A stretch of 64,000 bases of DNA from Deltaproteobacteria bacterium. GTDB taxonomy: Bacteria; Desulfobacterota; Dissulfuribacteria; Dissulfuribacterales; QOAL01. The notes below the pieces were generated by a model. The model saw only the letters and a list, made by a program, of their open reading frames with translations, had not been told where the DNA came from and ran no database searches. The position numbers and the translations under genes were made by a program. Below are positions 1-9,923 of the stretch, piece by piece (position 1 is the stretch's first letter; every line of letters begins with the position of its first letter). Location of the stretch: positions 48,496 to 112,495 of the forward strand of contig JALVJO010000038.1 in NCBI GenBank assembly GCA_027028245.1, in the 5' to 3' direction.

Positions 1-460
1 ATAGGTTCCTGAGATTGCGGCCGTATCTCCTGACGCGTCCGAGAAAAAACCGGAGCAGAAATCTTACAATAATCATCAAGGTTATATTTGCAGCACAAAA
101 TACTATTATAAAAAGCGTATTGACCAGGACTATATTGAATAGGAAGGCGGCCACGTAGAGAAATCCTGTTGCCAGCGCATTGGCCTTAATTATGTCAACG
201 ACCTCCATCCAAAAGGATGAAAGTCTTCTGGAATAATAAAGACCAGACATGGAAAAGATGATGTGCCAGGAGAGGAGAAGACCGCAAAACAGAAGCAGGT
301 TTTGCAGACTTATTCGTATGGCCAGAAACTCTTCCAGGGAAACTATGCCCAGTTCATTTTTTACAGCAAGGGTGGCCAGTGAAAATGAACAGACAAGAAT
401 AAAGGTATCAGCAAGCTGGAAGCTTCGAAGCAGTATATCTCGACGTTCCAAGATCACCAT
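1..460 (-). CDS. Polyprenyl (undecaprenyl-phosphate) glycosylphosphotransferase, N-terminal part; truncated by window edge
   Basis: Own translation of minus strand from ATG at 460 (absent from ORF track because it runs off the edge): MVILERRDILLRSFQLADTFILVCSF...LLSWHIIFSMSGLYYSRRLSSFWMEVVDIIKANALATGFLYVAAF...FFLGRVRRYGRNLRNL. TM-rich N-terminus followed by the GRNLRN segment typical of EPS sugar transferases. Confidence 0.7.
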   Translation of the reverse strand, partial: MVILERRDILLRSFQLADTFILVCSFSLATLAVKNELGIVSLEEFLAIRISLQNLLLFCGLLLSWHIIFSMSGLYYSRRLSSFWMEVVDIIKANALATGFLYVAAFLFNIVLVNTLFIIVFCAANITLMIIVRFLLRFFLGRVRRYGRNLRNL

Positions 461-972
461 AAAACACCCTTGATGGCATGTAATGTCGGCATGAACTGGA
501 GATTATTTCGGAGTGTCCAAAAATATCGAGAGAATCTGCGGAAAAATTCGGCTAAATTGCCTGGAGATACAAAGAGATTGAAACAAATAAATAAGAGATT
601 CATATGCCGCATCTAAAAATCTCCCCCTGCCTCACATCTCGAGGATTCTTGAATAGGTAAAAAATTATAAGAACTATATCATTTCATGGAACCTAACAAA
701 AGGAATTTTCTGGGGCAACAGGCCAAGGAGCTGGTGCTGTTCAAGGCAGATTGCTCTCTGAAGTCCTATTCCACAGGCCAGCTGGACGATAAATTTGAAC
801 ACACTTCAAGAACGTTCCGGCATGGAGCCTTTTGACCTGAGGGTATCTGATGTATTCTGGGAAGGGCAGAAAAAAAGCGGAAGGCCGGAAAAGACCTGCC
901 TGATAAACAGTTGGCTGTTGCCTTACAAAAGCTGTACCGTATAATAGAACAATTTTTCCAAAGGCAGCATCA

Positions 973-2172
973 ATGGATATCCTTTTTCTTATAATCGGAG
1001 TGGTTTTTTTCCTTTCCCTTATATATCTCTATTTTCTGGCTGCAGCATCCCTGTGGCCCGGGGGAAAGACCCTGGATAAGACCAAAAAGAAGATCAAATT
1101 TGCCATTCTTATTCCTGCCCATAATGAATCGAACATACTTTTGCGGACCATAAATAGTATAAGAAACGTCGATTATCCGTCGGATCTCTACCAGATATTT
1201 GTTGTAGCAGACAACTGCGATGATAATACCGCTGAAATTGCCAGAAGGGCAGGAGCTGTATGCTGGGAAAGGAAATCACGTGACTTCGGAAAGGGATTTG
1301 CCCTTAAATTCGGCTTTGAAAAATTGCTGGAATACGAAAAGGCTGCAGCAGGCAACCCTGCTGACAATTCAAAACTGTTTGACGCGTATTTGCAAATTGA
1401 CGCCGATACATTCATAGACAAAGGATTTCTACAGGCATTAAGTCACCGCATCCAGAATGGGGCCAAGGCGGTACAGTGCAATGCCATTATTCTCCACCCT
1501 GAACGTTCGCCCATGGAAAGCCTTGCCTATCTTGGCTCGGTCCTTAACCGAACCCTCCGATATAAAGGAAGAACCAGATTAGGATTTACCACAAATTTGA
1601 TCGGAACAATGTGTTTCGCCAGCGAAGTAATCAGGAAATTCGGCTGGACTGCCACGTCTTTGGTGGAAGACATGGAATATACCATGTTCCTCCACTTGAA
1701 CGACGTCAGGGTTGTTTTTGCACCTGAAGCGAAGATTTATATTGAAATACCCAAAACCTTCAAGGAAGCAAGACATCAGAGAAAACGCTGGGACGGCGGA
1801 AAATTCAAAATTCGAAACAGCTATCTTGCCAAGCTCATTTTGGAAGGGATTAAAAAACGGGATATGAGTTATTTTGACAGCGCCATGGAGCTGCTGATCC
1901 CGCCCTTTTCAATATACGCCTTTCTAATAATCTTCTTTTTTATTCTTTTTCTGCTCCTTGACTTCCATGGGCCCAATCTGAATTTTTTCATCTGGGTAAC
2001 AGTTATGTCAGGGCTGTTGATATATGTGGCTGCCGGTCTCATACTTGCCAGAACAAGCCTGAAAGTTTACCAGAATCTGCTCTATGCTCCCTACTATCTG
2101 CTTTGGAGAAGCTGGATAGTACTGCAGCACACATTAAGCAAAAAAGAACTTCAATTTTATGAGAACAAATGA
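973..2172 (+). CDS. Membrane-associated family 2 glycosyltransferase
   Basis: FAILIPAHNESNILLRTINSI, DADTFI, HQRKRWDGGK motifs and C-terminal TM segments. Confidence 0.8.
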   Translation: MDILFLIIGVVFFLSLIYLYFLAAASLWPGGKTLDKTKKKIKFAILIPAHNESNILLRTINSIRNVDYPSDLYQIFVVADNCDDNTAEIARRAGAVCWERKSRDFGKGFALKFGFEKLLEYEKAAAGNPADNSKLFDAYLQIDADTFIDKGFLQALSHRIQNGAKAVQCNAIILHPERSPMESLAYLGSVLNRTLRYKGRTRLGFTTNLIGTMCFASEVIRKFGWTATSLVEDMEYTMFLHLNDVRVVFAPEAKIYIEIPKTFKEARHQRKRWDGGKFKIRNSYLAKLILEGIKKRDMSYFDSAMELLIPPFSIYAFLIIFFFILFLLLDFHGPNLNFFIWVTVMSGLLIYVAAGLILARTSLKVYQNLLYAPYYLLWRSWIVLQHTLSKKELQFYENK

Positions 2173-2263
2173 GCACCAACAGTTGTAACAGTATGTTTGC
2201 GAAAGCTCCTGACTTTACTCGATCCTGTTCTCCAAGCATCATGATCATGAACCCGGATTATGC

Positions 2264-2361
2264 AGCTCGTAAGTTTGCCGAAGGTGCAAGGAGACGTACT
2301 ATAAGTACTTCAAGTGCCCGATCCCGCGGCACCGCGGGACAAATTCGGTGAAATTGCGAGC
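2264..2361. repeat. Hairpin-type dispersed repeat, copy 1
   Basis: Imperfect inverted repeat arms (gctcgtaagtttgccgaa / ttcggtgaaattgcgagc) around a core cgtactataagtacttcaag shared with copies at 47791 and 50605. Confidence 0.5.
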
Positions 2362-2371
2362 CTCTTGTGGC

Positions 2372-2489
2372 TCAAATGCCGAATGTTTTTGCTGTTGAAA
2401 CCTGTCACCATTTAAGTGAATATTTTCTGGCATAATATTAACGATAACCCACTTAAATTATTAAATAAAATATTTTGTTCGGCATTTGA
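2372..2489. repeat. 12-bp inverted repeat pair (TCAAATGCCGAA / TTCGGCATTTGA) bounding ~118 bp of AT-rich DNA
   Basis: Exact inverted arms at 2372-2383 and 2478-2489; the right arm lies inside the 35-bp dispersed repeat. Confidence 0.5.
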
Positions 2490-2506
2490 AGTGCATAATT
2501 TGGGAT
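2472..2506 (+). repeat. 35-bp exact dispersed repeat, copy 1
   Basis: attttgttcggcatttgaagtgcataatttgggat; reverse complement present exactly at 60164-60198. Confidence 0.8.
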
Positions 2507-2604
2507 GAAGGCCCCCCAAAAAGTCGAGCAGCATTTTTTAGCCCTGTATGTTAAAATCTATAAAATCAAAATCTATAAAATTTGTTGAGCAAAGGAGAAC
2601 AACC

Positions 2605-2997
2605 ATGGCGAAATCCGAGGGGAGATTATTTGACAAAGTCAGTGTCTGCAAAATACTGCTCTGTTCTGTTGTCTTATCTGTCTTCATGATGGGCTCAGCA
2701 TACGGCCATTCTCCAGTACTATGGTGCTACGTGCAAGACGGGCAAGTTCATGTAGAAGCATTTTTCATGGGTGGGACCAAGATACAAAACGCCAAGATAT
2801 ACGTGGTGGACAAGAACGGCAATAAACTCCTGGAAGGAAAGACCAATGAAAAGGGATTATTCCATTTCACCCCGCCGGTGAAAGATGATATGACCATACT
2901 TCTTAGGATAGATTCCGGACACAGTGCCGAGTTCACAATTACAAAACAGGACTTCCTGGATGCTGAAAAAGAACAGGAACGGGCGACACCAAAATGA
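2605..2997 (+). CDS. Small secreted carboxypeptidase-regulatory-like / NikL-CbiL-like protein
   Basis: RBS aaaggag before ATG 2605; signal peptide; GHSPVLWCYVQDGQVHVEAFFMGGT...LLEGKTNEKGLFHFTPP fold resembles NikL-type proteins. Confidence 0.45.
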   Translation: MAKSEGRLFDKVSVCKILLCSVVLSVFMMGSAYGHSPVLWCYVQDGQVHVEAFFMGGTKIQNAKIYVVDKNGNKLLEGKTNEKGLFHFTPPVKDDMTILLRIDSGHSAEFTITKQDFLDAEKEQERATPK

Positions 2998-3012
2998 GCC
3001 TCTCTTATCTTA

Positions 3013-4023
3013 TCAGTCCCGGGTTAAAACCCGTCCTCCACGGACAGCACGTACAAAATAACGCCTGTTCTTGAATCCGCCCCTGTAAGGCTTTCCGTTT
3101 GAAAAATCCACAACCCAGGCCATATAGGGTGCATCCTCGCAGGTCGTGCTAGACCAATAGGCTCCGGCCCTTGCTCCTGGAAAAAACCTGCTGTTTACAA
3201 GGGGCAGCTTATCACGGAAAACCACTATACTTAATAATTCCTTGATATTGGGAAGTCTCCAGTCTGTAAAACCCCCGAGCTGGAGACCTTGGCAATATTT
3301 TAGTGCCTGTTTCCATGTCATGGGTTCCTGTTCATCGGCCTGAAACATCAGGCCAGAGGTTTCATCAGTGACTGTTCCATTGGTGCTCTTTAGAAACCTT
3401 CCAGTGGTCAAAGACGCACCTTTTACCGCAAGAACCTTCAGTTTTTCATCTATGTCAAATATTTTTACCTCATTGGCAGCAGAGCAGTATCCAATGGCTT
3501 CCCGGGTATTTCCAAGACTGGTAACAGACCAGAAACAATCACTTACATCACCGGCTGCATTGAAAACAGCAAAGACTATTCCCTGGTCGGAACCGAATGA
3601 ACCAAGGGTTTCAAGTTCATATATAGTGGGAAGTCTCCACTTTTCTCCACTCTTACTACATTGGCTATCCACAGCATCCAGGGCCTCGCTCCAGGTTGCA
3701 CCCTGGGAGTTTATTTTCCTCCAGGTCAAACCAGTAACCTGATCCAATACGATGTACTCCTGACCCTGTTCAATCACCGAATAAGAAGGCTTATTGATGA
3801 GATAGTTTCCGTCTTCTCCGAAAAAGGCCTCACCGGGCTTAGGACATGGAATCAGCCTGGAATCGTCAAAACAATGTTGCTGGCCCGTATCCGGCAGGAA
3901 CATCTCGACAGCTGTGGTATTCGTACATTCAAGCCCGTGGTCCTGGTCACCAGCGTTGGCCTGAACAGTAATTATTCCTGCAGTCATGGTTACTGCAAGC
4001 CAAATATAAAGACACCTTTTCAT
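3013..4023 (-). CDS. DUF1566 (Lcl C-terminal-like) secreted protein
   Basis: Signal peptide MKRCLYIWLAVTMTAG; LPDTGQQHCFDD...CPKPGEAFFGEDGNY; WRLPTIYEL, WRLPNIKEL, AYWSSTTCEDAPYMAWVVDFSNG...YFVRAVRGG. Confidence 0.75.
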   Translation of the reverse strand: MKRCLYIWLAVTMTAGIITVQANAGDQDHGLECTNTTAVEMFLPDTGQQHCFDDSRLIPCPKPGEAFFGEDGNYLINKPSYSVIEQGQEYIVLDQVTGLTWRKINSQGATWSEALDAVDSQCSKSGEKWRLPTIYELETLGSFGSDQGIVFAVFNAAGDVSDCFWSVTSLGNTREAIGYCSAANEVKIFDIDEKLKVLAVKGASLTTGRFLKSTNGTVTDETSGLMFQADEQEPMTWKQALKYCQGLQLGGFTDWRLPNIKELLSIVVFRDKLPLVNSRFFPGARAGAYWSSTTCEDAPYMAWVVDFSNGKPYRGGFKNRRYFVRAVRGGRVLTRD

Positions 4024-4039
4024 GCCGTCTCCATGCCTG

Positions 4040-4882
4040 CTATTTGACGATACTGTGAGCCACACCGTGACACCTGCCGCAGGAACCGAATTTTTTGAAC
4101 ATGACAGAAGGATGAGGCTGGCCGTGGCATTGCCTGCACCTTTTTATGGTCTTGTGTTTGTCAGGATGACATCTCGTACAGGACAGGGCGGAATGTTTTG
4201 TTCGGCTTTTTTTCAGCATCTCGTAAGCCTTTCTGTGGCAGAGGGCACAATCCTCTGGGGATCTTTCATTGGAATACCTGACATTCAGTGCCTTGTGAGC
4301 TTGATGACATGCCTTACAGCCGTCAAGCGAAGTCGCAACCGGTTTGAAACCCGCCTTGACCAATACCACACCCTGATGAGGCTGGTGACATTCCAGGCAT
4401 TCCGGAATGTAACCATGCCTGGTGTGGTGACAAACCGTGCAGTGAAACTCAGAATGCTTGGTGGTAAAGGTCATGACCTCTTTATACAGCTTTTGGTGGC
4501 AGACCCGGCACCCCTCTGCCAGATACAGGGTTGCCGGGATATCAAGGGGAGTGTGGGCCTCAGTGTGACAGCTGCTGCAATCTGTCAACTCTTTCCCGTG
4601 CGGATGCCCATGGCACCTGGAACACTTGGGTAAAATATCCTGATAATCTGTCTTCCCCGGTTTATAAACGTGAAATTTCCGGTGGCAGCTCCTGCATGCC
4701 ACCCGTTTATGACCAGCCCCGTTTATCCTTAAAAGCTTTGCAATAATCGGATGACACCTCATACATTCCTGTCGTGTAAGCCTGTCAGGATGTGGAGGAT
4801 AAAGCCCATCTGCCCAGACAAATCCTGCCCCTGCCAGGAAACACAGCCAAAGGATAAAGACTGCCTGCAGGTTCATGGACAT
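4040..4882 (-). CDS. Twelve-heme c-type cytochrome
   Basis: 12 CxxCH motifs counted in the translation, N-terminal signal peptide. Confidence 0.85.
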   Translation of the reverse strand: MSMNLQAVFILWLCFLAGAGFVWADGLYPPHPDRLTRQECMRCHPIIAKLLRINGAGHKRVACRSCHRKFHVYKPGKTDYQDILPKCSRCHGHPHGKELTDCSSCHTEAHTPLDIPATLYLAEGCRVCHQKLYKEVMTFTTKHSEFHCTVCHHTRHGYIPECLECHQPHQGVVLVKAGFKPVATSLDGCKACHQAHKALNVRYSNERSPEDCALCHRKAYEMLKKSRTKHSALSCTRCHPDKHKTIKRCRQCHGQPHPSVMFKKFGSCGRCHGVAHSIVK

Positions 4883-6228
4883 GCTGCCCTTTTATCCATT
4901 CCGGGCACTAACAGTGCTCCCATGCATCTGTGATCAAAGGTCTTCAGATATGGTATATCCAGATACTTGCCGGCATCTACAGCCGGGGATGTGTCCAAAA
5001 TGGAAAAATCATAATTGTCAGGATCAGAAAAACGCGGATCTGCCAGTATATCTCCGCGGCCTTCAGACGGACAACCACCGTACTGCATCCTCCTTGAAAG
5101 GAAGGCGTGGTCCCTGTCCCGGTTAAATTCCGGGATCTGGCCGTTTGCAAAAATAAGATTGCTGGAAAAGTTGCCGCAGCGGGTTACCAGAAGGCCTGTA
5201 CGTATGTTGTAGACAATGATGTTATTTGCAATATCGGCCGTGGCATTGCTGTCAATTCTAACCCCTGCCCCTTCATTTCTGCTGCCGTTTGAAACTATGG
5301 TATTATGGTAAATATTAATGGGCCCTGGTGCGGAATAAGTATCCGTTGCGGAAAGACAGGCGATTCCCGATTCCAGGTTGTTGTAAATCCAGTTATTCAT
5401 GATTCCCAGGGAACCTGTACAGCCTCCACGGATAAAAATGCCCGCCTTCTTGTTGAAAAAGATTCGGTTTTCAACCACGTCTACGACAGGAAAACCAGAT
5501 GTCCTGCTTTGTCCGTAGACACCAGAAGTGCCGTTTGAGAAAATATCATTTCCGGCTGCGGCCAGTCGTACTCGGCCTTCAACACGCAGGCCTGCCCTTG
5601 CATTTTCATGGATCTGATTCATTGAAGCGTATATATGCAGGCCACTATCAGAGGAGACTGCGGCATACAGGCCGGCCTGGCCGTTTAAGAATATATCGCT
5701 CTCTATTATCCCAACCGAGGTTTCCCAGAAGCTTTCTTGTTCAATCTTCCTGATTCGTATCCCAGCGCCCTGGTTGTTAAATATACCCAAGTGCCTGCAA
5801 TCCAGTCTCAAAATATTCCTGGCATCCAAGCCTGCACGTTGATTTCCATAAATTCTGGAGTTTTCCACGTAAACATTTGCATTTTTTTCAATTCTGATGC
5901 CCCCTCTGCCGTTTCCATAAATATCGCATTCTGTCACCCTTACAGGCAGGGAACCGCGAATTCTCACGCCGCTTCTGTTGTTTTCATATATTTCATTTTT
6001 TTCCATGACCGCCTTGAATATTCCGGGATCAGGCAAAAAATTCCCTGTCTTCATCTCCCTTTTCACACCATCGGTACTGGTGGAGCCTGCTGCAGGAAAA
6101 AAACTCTGGAACTGACGCTCCTGAAGACTGCAGCCGGAAACAGGAATCAGGGGCACCAGACACAGCAAAAGAATCAGGCGAAAGTTGCGTTTGGTGCTGC
6201 TGCTCGGCTGGCCTTTTTTCATATCCAT
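4873..6228 (-). CDS. Right-handed parallel beta-helix lipoprotein
   Basis: Lipobox-like LIPVSGC; repeated NxIYxNxxxGIRI / GIYGNQRAGLDAR coils. Confidence 0.75.
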   Translation of the reverse strand: MDMKKGQPSSSTKRNFRLILLLCLVPLIPVSGCSLQERQFQSFFPAAGSTSTDGVKREMKTGNFLPDPGIFKAVMEKNEIYENNRSGVRIRGSLPVRVTECDIYGNGRGGIRIEKNANVYVENSRIYGNQRAGLDARNILRLDCRHLGIFNNQGAGIRIRKIEQESFWETSVGIIESDIFLNGQAGLYAAVSSDSGLHIYASMNQIHENARAGLRVEGRVRLAAAGNDIFSNGTSGVYGQSRTSGFPVVDVVENRIFFNKKAGIFIRGGCTGSLGIMNNWIYNNLESGIACLSATDTYSAPGPINIYHNTIVSNGSRNEGAGVRIDSNATADIANNIIVYNIRTGLLVTRCGNFSSNLIFANGQIPEFNRDRDHAFLSRRMQYGGCPSEGRGDILADPRFSDPDNYDFSILDTSPAVDAGKYLDIPYLKTFDHRCMGALLVPGMDKRAACP

Positions 6229-6231
6229 TTG

Positions 6232-7677
6232 TTAAAAAAACCTCTTGGACAGGCCTGCGTGTATGACATAATCTTCAATCCAGCCGTTCTCCTGTTTCAC
6301 CAACGGAACCCTGCCGCCTATCTCAAGTTTCAGGCCTTCGGCTACAAAAAACTGGAGACAGGGGGAAATAAAGAGACTGTTTCCGCCTTTGTCGGTCACC
6401 CAGGTATCTACAGGCACAGGACCTCCCGGGAGCCGCTGGGGTGTTATGACGTCCGGCCTTCCTTTCATTGCCAGGATGTGCTGCTTTCTTCTGACATGTC
6501 CCCGCCAACGGTAGTTGAATTCAAGATCTCCGTATACCGAAGGATTAAGGGGATACAGGAAGGCAGCTCCCATGTTGAATTCATCTCCGACATGCTGCCC
6601 GTTGGTAAACTTGTATGAAACGTTGATGTTTGTCTGGACTTTGTTCAGCTCTGTACTAAGGGCCAGTCCAGGCATGAAATCTACACTTCCGGAGCCCAGC
6701 GGAATCCAGCGCCAGACATCCTCCTGACGGACATCCTTGTCCTTGCCGATAGCATTTTGATCTCCAGTGGGAATGGACAAAAGGTGAAAAAAGGCAAGAT
6801 GAGTCTTTCTCTTGCCCCAAAGATGATATTTGGTGAAAAAAACAGTGTCGCCAAAGCCGGATACATTGAATTCTGCCTTTGCATCAGGGCCCGGCACCGA
6901 CTCCAGATTCACATCCACTGTTTTCCAGAAATATTTCCCGATAATACCCATGGTCAATTTGTCCGTCACCGCATACCGCATGCCCATAATCAAGGTCTTC
7001 ACATGAACGCTGCGTTCTTCTGCCGGGTAGAACAACGGAGAGCCTTGCTCGTACATATCGTCGGCAATGGTTGCAGTCTGGTGCCAGAAACGGAACAATG
7101 TGTCAAAAAGAAGTTTTCCCCTGGGCATGGGAAAGGCACTGATTCGATTGAAGGACGGATTGGTAACCATCCTGTGGTAAGGAAGCAGGTTCAGATCGAA
7201 ATTGTGCAGTCTTTTGTAAATGTATTGAAGATTATTCTGTGCTGCCCTGCAATCAGGAAAGCTTTCCAGGAGTTTCTCCAGCTGGCTGGCCGCTTCTTCC
7301 AGTTTTCCCTGCATCCGGTAGATTTCAGCCGTATTTAGCATGGAATCTACCAGCAGCTGCTTTGAGCCCGGCTGAGACATGAGAAAATCGCTGGAAAGGA
7401 TCTGGATCTTTACCTGTTCGAACTCTCTTCGGGCAAGCCCCAGCCGGCCCTGCTGCATGTGGATCTTTCCCAGCCTCAGCTTGGCTTCTACCAGAAGCGG
7501 ACACAGGTCAAGGGCTTTTTCCAGGCAGTATGTCTGGCGGTGGACATCGTGAAATGAGGCGGTTGCCTCCTGCAGCCATTCCCAGGCCTTGTCGCAATCA
7601 TCCGCTCGAAGCCCGCACGGGAAACTCCATTCCAATAAAATGGCCAGAATTATTATTGTCTTTTCCAGACGTGACAT
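6232..7677 (-). CDS. TPR domain plus C-terminal outer-membrane beta-barrel-like protein
   Basis: N-terminal signal peptide, TPR-like repeats (AKLRLGKIHMQQGRLGLARREFEQV), then alternating beta-strand rich region ending ...HAGLSKRFF. Confidence 0.6.
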   Translation of the reverse strand: MSRLEKTIIILAILLEWSFPCGLRADDCDKAWEWLQEATASFHDVHRQTYCLEKALDLCPLLVEAKLRLGKIHMQQGRLGLARREFEQVKIQILSSDFLMSQPGSKQLLVDSMLNTAEIYRMQGKLEEAASQLEKLLESFPDCRAAQNNLQYIYKRLHNFDLNLLPYHRMVTNPSFNRISAFPMPRGKLLFDTLFRFWHQTATIADDMYEQGSPLFYPAEERSVHVKTLIMGMRYAVTDKLTMGIIGKYFWKTVDVNLESVPGPDAKAEFNVSGFGDTVFFTKYHLWGKRKTHLAFFHLLSIPTGDQNAIGKDKDVRQEDVWRWIPLGSGSVDFMPGLALSTELNKVQTNINVSYKFTNGQHVGDEFNMGAAFLYPLNPSVYGDLEFNYRWRGHVRRKQHILAMKGRPDVITPQRLPGGPVPVDTWVTDKGGNSLFISPCLQFFVAEGLKLEIGGRVPLVKQENGWIEDYVIHAGLSKRFF

Positions 7678-7686
7678 CTCCTTTAA

Positions 7687-8412
7687 TCAACTCTGCCTGC
7701 ATATTGGACAGGATGGATTCCTGACAAGTTCCAGTTCCTGGAATTTCATGGCCTCAAAATCCATGATTAACATCCGGCCGGAAAGTGCCATTTTCCTGCC
7801 GGAGAGAAACTTTAAGGCCTCCATGGCCTGCATACTGCCGGTGGCACTGGTTACTGCTCCAAGGACAGGGGTGCATTCGGATTCCGGTGCGGACGGAAAC
7901 ACACAAGAAATACAAGGGGTGTGGGGAGGCTGAAAGACTGCCACACGTCCTTCCATACCCCAGACAGCCCCGTGGATCATGGGAATCCCCTTTTTAAGGG
8001 CACACTGGCTCAATGCATAACGGGCCTCAAAGTTATCCAGGCAGTCTATTATAATCTGGGCGTCGCCCACCAGTTCATTGACATTTTCAGAAGTGATCTT
8101 TTTATCGATTGTTTCGATTCCAGAGTCCGGGTTCAATCCCCTGAGGCATTCTTTGGCAGAACTCGTCTTTTTGGCCCCTATATGAACATCCCTGTGAAGA
8201 AACTGACGATTAAGATTGGTTATGTCCACCATGTCAGAATCACATATCCTGATTATGCCTATTCCTGCAAGTGCCAGGTTGAGTGCTACTGGACAACCCA
8301 GTCCTCCTATCCCGGCAACAAAAACCCTGCTGTTCCTCAGCCTTACCTGGGTGTCAACCCCCCAGCCCTCCAGCAGGATCTGCCTGTTGTATCTATCAAA
8401 TCTTTCCCTCAT
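7687..8412 (-). CDS. ThiF/MoeB/HesA-family E1-like adenylyltransferase
   Basis: YNRQILLEGWG, GIGGLGCP nucleotide-binding loop, DSDMVDITNLNRQ, two CxxC zinc pairs. Confidence 0.85.
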   Translation of the reverse strand: MRERFDRYNRQILLEGWGVDTQVRLRNSRVFVAGIGGLGCPVALNLALAGIGIIRICDSDMVDITNLNRQFLHRDVHIGAKKTSSAKECLRGLNPDSGIETIDKKITSENVNELVGDAQIIIDCLDNFEARYALSQCALKKGIPMIHGAVWGMEGRVAVFQPPHTPCISCVFPSAPESECTPVLGAVTSATGSMQAMEALKFLSGRKMALSGRMLIMDFEAMKFQELELVRNPSCPICRQS

Positions 8413-9852
8413 TTATGCGGCACTGCATGATCCATCTGGACTGGCCAAGGGACACAGCCTTTCAACTTCAACATCCTGCTCGCCTAGATCTTTTAAAACC
8501 TTTGCCGCAGCACCAGCTGCAAGTCTTTCTGAAAATCCAACATGGCTCTCCGGACTTATTATTGCCCTGATTTCCTCCTTGGAATATGAGCTGGCTATTC
8601 CCTCCTTTTTAAAGAGGATATCAAGAAATTCTCCCCTTTTTTCAGCAGCCTCCATGGCGGCTTCGTAAATCAACTGGTGGGCCCTGTCCTTCCCCATTTT
8701 TTCCCCGATATAAAACATCAAGGCCTCGCTGCATATCAGGGGTGCTGCATTCTTAACATTATCACGGATCCTGTCCGTATGCACAACCAGCTCGTTCAAA
8801 ATAAATTTCATTTGAGAAAGGGCAGAACAGGTATACTGGCATGAATCCGTTATGGCTGCCCATTCCACCCTGACAGCCCTGTAATCCCTCTCGTGTTCAT
8901 TTATAAGGCACTCCATGCCCAGACCGGCTTGAGCCCTGACAAGCTTGGCAAGTACTGCCACCTGTTCGCACATTTCCGGGTTTCTCTTGTGGGGCATGGT
9001 ACTGGAACCTATTTTACCATGGTGAAAAGGTTCTTCCATTTCACCCAGACTGCTTCTGGAAAGCCCCCTTATTTCTTCAGCAATCTTGGCAAGGGTTCCA
9101 CATATCAAAGCCAGCAAATTTAAAAATTCCGAAAAACGGTCCCTGGAGTTATGCCACGGAGTATCAGGCGGTTTTAGCTCCAGGCTGCGGGAGAACCTCT
9201 CCAACAGCTGCGGTGCCATTGGACCGAATGAATCCATGGTACCGACCCCTCCAAAGAGCTGGCTGACCAGGATTCTTTTTCTTGTCTCTTCCAGCCTTTC
9301 AAGGTGCCTGGCCAGCTCATCAAGCCATACGGCCATCTTGAGACCCAGTGTCATGGGAAGTGCATCCTGGGTGTGAGTACGTCCTACTGTTACCACGTCT
9401 TTGAAATGTTCCACCAAGGCAGCCAGCCGCCTCATTATAGAGACAAGATCCCTGTGAACTATTAAAAGGACATCCCTGATCTCAAGAACCTGGGCGGTAT
9501 CCTGGATATCCTGCGTAGTTGCCCCGTAGTGTATATATCCCCGGCTGGACTTTCTGCATTTCACAGCCAGGGCGTTCAAGAGGGGCAGGAGGGAATGACT
9601 GGTACTCTCAAGCTCTCTTTTTACTGTCTCAAGATCCAGTTTTCTTATGTCTGCATTGGAGCTTATGTCACGGGCTGCACTGTCTGGAATAATGGCCAAT
9701 GAGGCCTGAGTCACTGCCAATACGGCCTCGACATCAAGCCAGCGCTGATATCTGTATAAATCGCAAAAGATCCTCTTTACCTCAGGTGTTGCATATCCTC
9801 TGGAATAAAATCTTGAGTCTGTTATATGGCTTGCAGGACTGCACCTGGTCAT
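8413..9852 (-). CDS. Adenylosuccinate lyase / fumarate-lyase superfamily protein (lyase 2)
   Basis: Superfamily signature GSSTMPHKRNP; HYGATTQDIQDTA; GRTHTQDALPMTLG. Confidence 0.8.
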   Translation of the reverse strand: MTRCSPASHITDSRFYSRGYATPEVKRIFCDLYRYQRWLDVEAVLAVTQASLAIIPDSAARDISSNADIRKLDLETVKRELESTSHSLLPLLNALAVKCRKSSRGYIHYGATTQDIQDTAQVLEIRDVLLIVHRDLVSIMRRLAALVEHFKDVVTVGRTHTQDALPMTLGLKMAVWLDELARHLERLEETRKRILVSQLFGGVGTMDSFGPMAPQLLERFSRSLELKPPDTPWHNSRDRFSEFLNLLALICGTLAKIAEEIRGLSRSSLGEMEEPFHHGKIGSSTMPHKRNPEMCEQVAVLAKLVRAQAGLGMECLINEHERDYRAVRVEWAAITDSCQYTCSALSQMKFILNELVVHTDRIRDNVKNAAPLICSEALMFYIGEKMGKDRAHQLIYEAAMEAAEKRGEFLDILFKKEGIASSYSKEEIRAIISPESHVGFSERLAAGAAAKVLKDLGEQDVEVERLCPLASPDGSCSAA

Positions 9853-9923
9853 ATTCTTGGCCTTTGCACGTGGAAAAATGGTTTTAAATGTTTAAGGCAG
9901 CAGTCTGCCTCAATTGCAACAAA

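Noticed and set aside
650-972. Possible decayed gene before the GT2 gene
   Set aside because: Open segments in different frames (MEPNKRNFLGQQAKELVLF..., DLPDKQLAVALQKLYRIIEQFF...) hint at a frameshifted ORF, but no family could be recognised.
3013-4023. First DUF1566 gene as a third DGR target
   Set aside because: Protein fold motifs match (YWSST...AW...YFVRAVRGG), but its nucleotide framework is not identical to VR1/VR2, so it does not appear to share their template.
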